Assembly: GCA_001593685.1 (NCBI GenBank)
Contig: LUKI01000021.1
Span: forward strand, 1 to 41,501
Source: Gammaproteobacteria bacterium F7
Lineage (GTDB): Bacteria > Pseudomonadota > Gammaproteobacteria > Pseudomonadales > IMCC2047
DNA length: 41,501 nt
Direction: 5' to 3'
Shown here: piece after piece, positions 35,905-41,501 of the stretch
How positions within the stretch are numbered: the stretch's first letter is position 1
Layout of the letters: every line of letters begins with the position of its first letter
The notes under the pieces: generated by a model
What the model saw: only the letters and a program-made list of their open reading frames with translations
The model's database searches: none
What the model was told of the DNA's origin: nothing
Made by a program: the position numbers and the translations under genes

Positions 35905-36744
35905 TTAGCCAAGCAGTGCCAGTGCTGCCTCCATATTGGCGGATAGATCCTCTTCCTCTTCATCCTCTTCCGGTGAGGCATCTATACCAAGTTGCGCAAA
36001 GGCTGGGATAGTGGTGCAGTCCAGCTCATTGTAGGGGTGATCAGTGCCTGCATAGCTTTGTATGGTCGCTACTGTTACGAGGTCAACAAAGTCGGGTTTT
36101 TCGCTCTGGCGCTGAAAATTGAGGTATTGCTCTGGTACCTCGCAAAGTTCTGGGGCGAAATCCCAGGCTTTGAGGATCATGCCGCCGAGTTTTGGATGTA
36201 GCTTGGCAATCACCTCGTCCAGCGTGTATGCATCGTTAAGTAACGCTTCATTTTCCTCGGCAAAGCGCAGAATCGGCAGCGCACCAATCAGGTGTGTAAT
36301 ACCGGCGAGCGTCGCTTGGCCGGGTGATAAACGGGTGTGCTGCTGTGCGAGCATATTACACAGGCCGGCAACCTCCGTGCTGCGATTCCAGACATCGCGC
36401 ATGCGGCTGTCAATCAGGTCGGTGGTTGCCTGGAACATTTGAGCCATGGCTAAACCGACGGCTAAATCGGCAGAGTAACCCATCCCCAGGCGGTTGATGG
36501 CCATTTGCAGGGTTTCAACAGGCTGAGCTGCGCGAAGCAGAGGACTATTACAGACCTTGATGATGCGTGCCGAAATGGCGGCATCATTGCTGATGACCCG
36601 GCTTAAATCGGCAACACCGGCATTGTCGTCCTGGGCTACTTCGCGAACGCGCAAAGATACCTCTGGCAATGTTGGTAGGATTAGCTGATCAGATTCAATC
36701 GCGCTAATGATTTCATTTTCGATAGTTTCGATTAGGGTGCTCAT
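35905..36744 (-). CDS. HDOD-domain protein
   Basis: A 279-residue cytoplasmic protein with a single HDOD domain (about residues 20-215): LPTLPEVSLRVREVAQDD, then SRVISNDAAISARIIKVCNSP and AINRLGMGYSADLAVGLAM. HDOD is an HD-like fold that has lost the catalytic metal residues and is used in signalling. Here it is not fused to GGDEF, EAL or a receiver domain. The C-terminus is a run of Asp/Glu (PEEDEEEEDLS) followed by a short hydrophobic helix (MEAALALLG). The start is the ATG at 36744. Role not known; a link to c-di-GMP or motility cannot be read from the sequence. Confidence 0.85.
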   Translation of the reverse strand: MSTLIETIENEIISAIESDQLILPTLPEVSLRVREVAQDDNAGVADLSRVISNDAAISARIIKVCNSPLLRAAQPVETLQMAINRLGMGYSADLAVGLAMAQMFQATTDLIDSRMRDVWNRSTEVAGLCNMLAQQHTRLSPGQATLAGITHLIGALPILRFAEENEALLNDAYTLDEVIAKLHPKLGGMILKAWDFAPELCEVPEQYLNFQRQSEKPDFVDLVTVATIQSYAGTDHPYNELDCTTIPAFAQLGIDASPEEDEEEEDLSANMEAALALLG

Positions 36745-36829
36745 GGTGTTCGCTATTTGGTTCGTTTGAAAGCAAGTATAGGAGCCTTTCCCGTAAAGGT
36801 GGTGTTTGAGCCTTAAAAAAAATGATTTT

Positions 36830-37906
36830 TTAAGGCTGTTCTTGCGAGTCTAGCGAATAGGGTAAAGTACTGGGTATTGCTTCAATCTGATGGCCGTTAT
36901 GTTGTAAGTGTAATGGCTCGCCGTTATCAAGGTCGGCATTGATGACTAAGAGGGCTTCTTGAACGTCAGCGGCCTCTAATTTTGACAGCGCAGCGCTGAT
37001 AACGGTGGCGATGGTTTTATCACTATCGACAGCCTGTAGCTCATCTCCAGCGGCCAATAGAGGGGCTCCTGTGAGGCAGAAGTGCTGCATATGGCGCTTG
37101 GATTTTCCCTTGTAATGAGTGCGGGCAACGATCTCTTGGCCGGTGTAACAACCTTTTTTGAAGCTGATTGCCTCGACTGCCTGAAAATTTACCATGTGAG
37201 GGTTGAAGGCACTTTCTACTGGTAAGCTGATTTCGGCAATCCCCTGACGAATATCTTCGAGTAACCACTCATGGTTGGCTGCGGGGGTGGCATGTGCTGT
37301 TAATGCTTGCCAGACTTCAGCGATTACAGCTGCTTTCACCCAACATTCAAAACGGCTGTTGTCACCCGGCAGGCGTATGATAATGGCCGATTCGCTATGG
37401 CTGGCGTCTCCTGCTTGCTGTGGGGGAGTGGTTAATTTAAAGGTGTCTTTGACTAGCTGTGTCGCCTGCTTTCCCCAGATACCAATGCCGAACCACTCAT
37501 CGCTGGCATCCTGTAACTGGGTTTTGAAAAAGACGCTGTATTTATGCAGAGTTTCATGGCTTAGCTTGACTAGGTTGCTGCGCATTCTGAGCAAATAACA
37601 GGGCTCGCTGGTGAGGTCGTTATTGATAAGGCGGAAGCTGCTGTAAATGCGGCCCTGAGGGCTACAGGCTGCGCCTAGAATGGAGTGTTCGCTGGTGCAG
37701 CTGTTGACGTCGCAGGTGAGCTGGCCCTGCAAAAACTTATTGCTGTCGGCGCCACTAATGCTTAATACGCTCTGATAGAGAAGCGGAGTGATAAAACTGT
37801 CGGTAGTGGGGGCTGAATGCTCAAAAGCGTTGATGAAATTGCTGTCGCCTTCACAAATTTGAGCGCCTTCGGCCTGCAATTGTTGCTGCCATTCTGATCT
37901 GTTCAT
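36830..37906 (-). CDS. ygfZ: Folate-binding YgfZ-family tRNA-modification/Fe-S maintenance protein
   Basis: A 358-residue protein of the YgfZ/GcvT-like group. The signature KKGCYTGQEIVARTHYKGK contains the conserved Cys. In E. coli YgfZ binds folate, supports Fe-S enzymes such as MiaB, and affects tRNA modification. The N-terminal GcvT-like domain shows SGADSNKFLQGQLTCDVN. It lies head to head with sdhE, as in E. coli, with 106 bases between the starts. Confidence 0.95.
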   Translation of the reverse strand: MNRSEWQQQLQAEGAQICEGDSNFINAFEHSAPTTDSFITPLLYQSVLSISGADSNKFLQGQLTCDVNSCTSEHSILGAACSPQGRIYSSFRLINNDLTSEPCYLLRMRSNLVKLSHETLHKYSVFFKTQLQDASDEWFGIGIWGKQATQLVKDTFKLTTPPQQAGDASHSESAIIIRLPGDNSRFECWVKAAVIAEVWQALTAHATPAANHEWLLEDIRQGIAEISLPVESAFNPHMVNFQAVEAISFKKGCYTGQEIVARTHYKGKSKRHMQHFCLTGAPLLAAGDELQAVDSDKTIATVISAALSKLEAADVQEALLVINADLDNGEPLHLQHNGHQIEAIPSTLPYSLDSQEQP

Positions 37907-38012
37907 AAATTACCTGAGTTATCCACGGAATGCGGGATTAGAAACTGTGACTTATCTGAACATCTATATATAATTGATTTCCGATTTTTCAACCCATTTG
38001 AATGAGATAGAT

Positions 38013-38279
38013 ATGGTCGACGACGAGAAGCTCAAGCGTTTGATGTGGCATAGCCGACGTGGCATGTTGGAACTGGATTTGGTGCTCATGCCGTTTCTGG
38101 AAAAGTATTACGCGACGGTGAGTGAAGAGGATCAAGCCTTGTACGAAAAGCTTCTTGAGGAAGAGGATCAGGATTTGTTTAAATGGTTCTTAGGCAAGGA
38201 ACAGCCGGAGGACGAGTCACTTCGTCATATCGTTAATGTCATCATCGACTGTGTGCGCGCCCCTAAGGGTAGCCGTTAA
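38013..38279 (+). CDS. sdhE: FAD assembly factor SdhE
   Basis: An 88-residue protein that promotes covalent attachment of FAD to succinate dehydrogenase. The RGxxE motif is visible in SRRGMLELDLVL and the family helical pattern follows (FLEKYYATVSEEDQALYEKL, then DLFKWFLGKEQPEDESLRHI). The ATG at 38013 gives exactly the E. coli length; an in-frame TTG at 37974 is rejected. ygfX begins within it. Confidence 0.96.
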   Translation: MVDDEKLKRLMWHSRRGMLELDLVLMPFLEKYYATVSEEDQALYEKLLEEEDQDLFKWFLGKEQPEDESLRHIVNVIIDCVRAPKGSR

Positions 38280-38688
38280 AAGATCACAACAGGAGCTTTG
38301 TTTTTTGATTTTAGCCCACGGTTTCGTGTTGTGGGCTGTTGTTCTTAGTGGTTTCTATTTTCTGCTGCCAGTTCTGGCTTTCTGTATTTTTTATTACGTG
38401 CGTTGCTGGCTGAAACGACAGGGTCAGCAGTTGACCCTGTTACAGGATGACTTTTGCTGGTTGGAAAGCCCTTTACATTCGCGGCAACATTATCAGTTGG
38501 GAAAGCGTCATTTTATTTGTGAGTTCCTGGTTGTTGTGGAACTGCGCCGCGACCATCGACGTTTTGCTACTGCGCATTATTTACCGGTTTTTTCTGATGC
38601 CGTTGATGCTGATACGTTTAGACGGTTACGGGTAGCCCTCAGTTTGAATCAGCGGGCAAAGCCTGCCAGTTCGGTGGTGTCAGAATAG
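38236..38688 (+). CDS. ygfX: YgfX-like membrane protein
   Basis: A 150-residue protein in the position and with the layout of YgfX (CptA), the partner of SdhE. Two membrane segments lie at about residues 22-60, and the conserved tail pattern [12 protein letters not shown] matches. Sequence identity is loose, so the name rests on gene order and topology. The ATG at 38236 is 44 bases inside sdhE, so the pair is coupled. It runs 50 bases past the convergent nadB stop. Confidence 0.75.
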   Translation: MSSSTVCAPLRVAVKRSQQELCFLILAHGFVLWAVVLSGFYFLLPVLAFCIFYYVRCWLKRQGQQLTLLQDDFCWLESPLHSRQHYQLGKRHFICEFLVVVELRRDHRRFATAHYLPVFSDAVDADTFRRLRVALSLNQRAKPASSVVSE

Positions 38689-40261
38689 TGTTTTTCGCCT
38701 GTTTTGCGGTGTTTGGGTAGTCCAGGGTGTAGTGCAAGCCACGACTTTCCTTGCGCGCCATGGCGGAGCGAATAATCAGATCGGCAACACAGATTAAATT
38801 CCGTAGTTCCAGCAGGTCGTTACTGACTTTGTAATTGCTATAGTATTCAGCAATTTCCCGCTTCAACAGGGCGATGCGGTGTTCGGCTCGCTGTAGTCGC
38901 TTGTCGGTACGGACGATGCCAACATAATCCCACATAAAGCGCCTCAGCTCGTCCCAGTTATGGGAAATAATGACGTCTTCGTCTGAGTCGGTCACTTGGC
39001 TTTCATCCCAGTCAGGGGCCTTTGGAGGCTCGGCAACCCGCTCAAAATTATCGTTAATATCTTTGGCGGCGGCATCGGCAAAGACCAGGCATTCAAGCAG
39101 CGAATTGCTGGCTAAACGGTTGGCGCCATGGAAGCCTGTGAACGCGGTTTCTCCTATCGCATATAGCTGGGCAACATCAGTTCGTCCGCGCAGGTCCGTC
39201 ATGACACCGCCACAGGTATAATGCGCAGCAGGAACCACTGGGATTGCTTGTTGGGTGATATCGATACCAAACTTTAAGCAGCGTTTATGGATGGTTGGAA
39301 AATGTTCAAGGATGAAATCATCTGGCTTGTGGCTGATATCCAGATATAAATGGTCGCAACCCAGGCGTTTCATTTCATGGTCAATGGCACGAGCGACAAT
39401 ATCACGAGGCGCTAGCTCTCCACGGCTGTCAAAGTCATCCATAAAGCGTTCGCCGCTGGGTAGTTTCAGCAGAGCGCCTTCGCCGCGCAGAGCCTCGCTA
39501 ATTAGAAAAGACTTCGCCTGAGGATGGTAGAGGCAGGTCGGGTGAAACTGATTGAACTCCATGTTGGCGACGCGACAGCCTGCTCGCCAGGCCATGGCAA
39601 TACCGTCACCGCTGGCCCCATCCGGGTTGCTGGTATACAGATAACTTTTGCTGGCACCGCCAGAGGCTATCGCGACAAAACGAGCCTGAAACAATTCGAC
39701 GGAATCGTTGTGACGGTTCAACACGTAAGCGCCAACGCAGCCGCTACCGGTTAAGTCCAATTTCTCTCGTGTGATTAAATCAATGGCGACTCGGTGTTCA
39801 AAGAGGTCGATATTGCTGTGCTCTTTAACACGCTTGATCAGGGTGGTTGAAATGGCTCGTCCGGTGGCGTCTGCAGCATGGATAATGCGACGGTGGCTGT
39901 GGCCGCCCTCTTTGGTGAGGTGATAACTGCCGTTGCTGTTGGCGCTATCTTCGGTAAAAGGGACGCCCTGCTCAATCAGCCAGTCGATACAGGCTTTGCT
40001 TTGTCCAATGGTAAAACGAACAGCGTCGTTATCGCATAATCCGGCGCCGGCATTTAGAGTGTCTGACACATGAGCATCGACGGTGTCCGTGCTGTCAATG
40101 ACGCCCGCGACGCCGCCTTGAGCGTAGTAGGTCGAACCACCTGTCGCACTGTTTTTGCAAAGCAGCGCAACGCGGAATCTATCTGCTAGTTTTAGCGCCA
40201 GAGTGAGGCCCGCGGCACCACTGCCGATAACCAGAATATCGTGTTGGAAATGTTGTGTCAT
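38639..40261 (-). CDS. nadB: L-aspartate oxidase
   Basis: First enzyme of NAD synthesis: oxidises L-aspartate to iminoaspartate with FAD. It has 540 residues. The FAD-binding [14 protein letters not shown] is near the N-terminus, with [12 protein letters not shown], the substrate-site HPTCLYHP and [10 protein letters not shown], the FAD-site [21 protein letters not shown], and a helical C-terminal domain (about residues 430-540). It belongs to the same flavoprotein superfamily as succinate dehydrogenase. The start is the ATG at 40261; the promoter lies in the 384 bases shared with rpoE. Confidence 0.97.
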   Translation of the reverse strand: MTQHFQHDILVIGSGAAGLTLALKLADRFRVALLCKNSATGGSTYYAQGGVAGVIDSTDTVDAHVSDTLNAGAGLCDNDAVRFTIGQSKACIDWLIEQGVPFTEDSANSNGSYHLTKEGGHSHRRIIHAADATGRAISTTLIKRVKEHSNIDLFEHRVAIDLITREKLDLTGSGCVGAYVLNRHNDSVELFQARFVAIASGGASKSYLYTSNPDGASGDGIAMAWRAGCRVANMEFNQFHPTCLYHPQAKSFLISEALRGEGALLKLPSGERFMDDFDSRGELAPRDIVARAIDHEMKRLGCDHLYLDISHKPDDFILEHFPTIHKRCLKFGIDITQQAIPVVPAAHYTCGGVMTDLRGRTDVAQLYAIGETAFTGFHGANRLASNSLLECLVFADAAAKDINDNFERVAEPPKAPDWDESQVTDSDEDVIISHNWDELRRFMWDYVGIVRTDKRLQRAEHRIALLKREIAEYYSNYKVSNDLLELRNLICVADLIIRSAMARKESRGLHYTLDYPNTAKQAKNTILTPPNWQALPADSN

Positions 40262-40645
40262 AGATGGGTACAGCAGTGATTATAAGGAGCAGCTATCGGA
40301 GCCTTGATAAGAGGTCACTTAATACCACAGTTTAGGGGATTTTGTCTCGGATATTTTGTTTCTCGTCACAGAGTTCTGGACGGCAAATATTGGTTAAACT
40401 AGCTAACGAGTTGGAGCGTGTTATGGTTATCTGATCTATAATGAGCAACAATTTTTAGGACTTTAAGACTGTCTTAGTTTGTAAATAAATGACAGGTTGT
40501 GGTCTTTGTATCAAAAAAAATTACGATTTCTACTGACACTTTAAGAACTTCTGGAATGGTCAATGGTCTATCCCACACAGTTTGGCTCGCCTGTTTTAAC
40601 GTGTATGCATTTCAGCGAACGGGTATGGCGTAGCTCGGAGCAGGA
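40262..40645. other. Divergent nadB-rpoE regulatory region
   Basis: 384 bases without a gene. It contains the sigma-E-type promoter at 40545-40571 and a consensus -10-like TATAAT at 40437-40442, whose best -35 (TTGGAG, 40411-40416) is 20 bases away. The rpoE ATG has GGAG upstream. The 5' part should carry the nadB promoter on the minus strand, but I could not pin it down. Confidence 0.6.
40545..40571 (+). promoter_or_regulatory. Sigma-E-type promoter of rpoE
   Basis: GAACTT (40545-40550), 16 bases, then TCTAT (40567-40571), close to the sigma-E consensus GGAACTT-N16-TCTGA. It lies about 75 bases upstream of the rpoE ATG and suggests autoactivation. Confidence 0.65.
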
Positions 40646-41224
40646 ATGTTGAACGAACAGGAAACTGATAAACAGTTAGTTGCGCGTGTCCAAAAAGGCG
40701 ATAAGCGGGCCTTTGATCTACTGGTGCTTAAATACCAGCATAAGATCTTTGGTTTAATTAGCCGTTACATTAAAGATCACCATGAGGTGATGGATGTTGC
40801 TCAGGAGGCTTTTATTAAAGCCTATCGAGCTATTGGTCGTTTCCGCGGCGATAGTGCGTTTTATACCTGGTTGTACCGGATTGCCATTAATACGGCAAAA
40901 AATCACCTGGTTTCCAGAAGCCGTCGCCCCCCAGATACCGATGTTGATGTGATGGATGCGGAATATTATGAAAGCGCCAGCCGTTTAAAGGATAATGCCT
41001 CTCCCGATGAGGAGGTGCATAAGCAGGAGCTTGAAGCTGCTGTTTTCAAGGCAATTGAACAGTTGCCTGAAGATTTAAAAGCAGCGGTGACGTTACGAGA
41101 GTTTGACGGAATGAGCTATGAAGAGATCGCAGAGGTAATGCAGTGCCCGGTGGGTACGGTGCGATCAAGAATTTTCAGGGCTCGAGAATCAATTGATAAA
41201 CATATTTGTCATTTAATTGACTAA
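40646..41224 (+). CDS. rpoE: RNA polymerase sigma-E factor
   Basis: The ECF sigma factor of the envelope stress response (RpoE/AlgU), 192 residues. Region 2 shows FDLLVLKYQHKIFGLISRYI, VAQEAFIKAYRAIGRFRGDS and FYTWLYRIAINTAKNHL; region 4 shows FDGMSYEEIAEVMQCPVGTV with the helix-turn-helix. It is transcribed divergently from nadB and followed by its anti-sigma factor. Confidence 0.98.
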   Translation: MLNEQETDKQLVARVQKGDKRAFDLLVLKYQHKIFGLISRYIKDHHEVMDVAQEAFIKAYRAIGRFRGDSAFYTWLYRIAINTAKNHLVSRSRRPPDTDVDVMDAEYYESASRLKDNASPDEEVHKQELEAAVFKAIEQLPEDLKAAVTLREFDGMSYEEIAEVMQCPVGTVRSRIFRARESIDKHICHLID

Positions 41225-41302
41225 GTTTATGACAGGTGTGCTCGGTGCCAGACTAAATCGGCGCCAATCAGACCAATGCCAAAAAATAAGAGGCAAATAC
41301 AG

Positions 41303-41501
41303 ATGAGCGAAAGTTTGCGTGAATCAATTTCGGCGTTAGTGGATGACGAAGCACAGGAGTTGGAACTCCACCGCGTATTGGCAAGTATGGAGGAAGATGA
41401 AGATAAAGAGCTGCGCCACACTTGGCGTCGTTATCAGGCTGCCAGTTTTGCTATGAGACGGCAAGTGTGGCGCAGCTCTTTATCTTCATCTTCCTCCATA
41501 C
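41303..41501 (+). CDS. rseA: Anti-sigma-E factor RseA/MucA-like, cut by the window edge and spoiled at its end
   Basis: Begins MSESLRESISALVDDEAQEL, the N-terminal domain that binds sigma-E, then HRVLASMEED and HTWRRYQAASFAMRR, all like RseA/MucA. The ATG at 41303 follows rpoE by 78 bases. From about residue 54 the frame runs through the copied arm of an inverted repeat and reads QVWRSSLSSSSSI, unlike the family. I trust only about the first 53 residues. The true gene should continue beyond the window with a membrane segment and periplasmic domain. Confidence 0.85.
   Translation, partial: MSESLRESISALVDDEAQELELHRVLASMEEDEDKELRHTWRRYQAASFAMRRQVWRSSLSSSSSI
41385..41501. repeat. Perfect 40-bp inverted repeat at the window end
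   Basis: 41385-41424 is the exact reverse complement of 41462-41501, with a 37-base spacer. The right arm ends at the last base of the window. The arms lie within the rseA reading frame. Most likely a fold-back artefact (chimeric join) at the contig end. Confidence 0.97.

Noticed and set aside
41227-41421. Minus-strand frame of 64 codons at the window end
   Set aside because: It is antisense to rseA, and its Ser-rich part is the mirror of the inverted repeat arm.
1-41501. tRNA genes, CRISPR arrays, insertion sequences, prophage
   Set aside because: I saw no T-loop/acceptor pattern, repeat-spacer array, transposase or phage structural gene in the window.

Overview
The window is a chromosomal segment of a free-living, oxygen-respiring gammaproteobacterium, most like the Cellvibrionales/Pseudomonadales group. 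The evidence is the gene order (ffh-rpsP-rimM-trmD-rplS, dsbC-hom-thrC-recJ, prfB-lysS, ygfZ/sdhE-ygfX/nadB-rpoE-rseA), the protein sequences and a mid-range GC content. It is mostly core genome. I see no prophage, insertion sequence, CRISPR array, tRNA or rRNA gene.

Layout. 1-5.4 kb: the end of a substrate-binding-domain gene, then a short-Q-loop (cyanide-insensitive type) cytochrome bd oxidase pair behind a GbsR/MarR-like regulator whose promoter carries an Anr/FNR-type box and a palindrome, then a small arginine-rich protein of unknown function and an omega-amidase-like nitrilase. 5.5-16.8 kb: serC, a small membrane protein, a lemA-M48 protease pair with a long perfect hairpin between them, two CNNM/CorC-type transporter-like proteins, yaaA, a Nif3-like small protein, a Nudix hydrolase, tandem DUF1289 proteins, a Yip1-family membrane protein, and the yfjD-ypjD pair facing ffh. 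16.9-20.6 kb: ffh and the rpsP-rimM-trmD-rplS ribosome operon. 20.7-26.2 kb: dsbC, then threonine biosynthesis (hom, thrC) and recJ. 26.3-31.0 kb: the only accessory-looking part, a 1390-residue secreted MshQ-like protein with two CUB domains and a LamG domain, plus a small membrane protein. 31.2-41.5 kb: prfB, lysS, ung, folD, an HDOD protein, ygfZ, sdhE-ygfX, nadB, rpoE and the start of rseA.

How the genes work together. The ribosome block joins membrane targeting (Ffh), 30S assembly and decoding (S16, RimM, TrmD) and the 50S protein L19. hom and thrC are two steps of threonine synthesis. SdhE flavinylates succinate dehydrogenase, and nadB makes another FAD enzyme of the succinate dehydrogenase superfamily next door. 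rpoE and rseA are the sigma-E envelope stress switch, and rpoE has a recognisable sigma-E-type promoter.

Most notable observations: (i) the last 117 bases hold a perfect 40-bp inverted repeat with a 37-base spacer, ending exactly at the window edge and spoiling rseA, which looks like a fold-back artefact at a contig end; (ii) prfB has lost the programmed +1 frameshift site while keeping its remnant; (iii) the bd-oxidase regulator promoter has an Anr box over -35 and a palindrome over -10/+1; (iv) an orphan MshQ-like protein with CUB/LamG modules; (v) a FolD of alphaproteobacterial appearance. I did not find a convincing wholly new multi-gene system.
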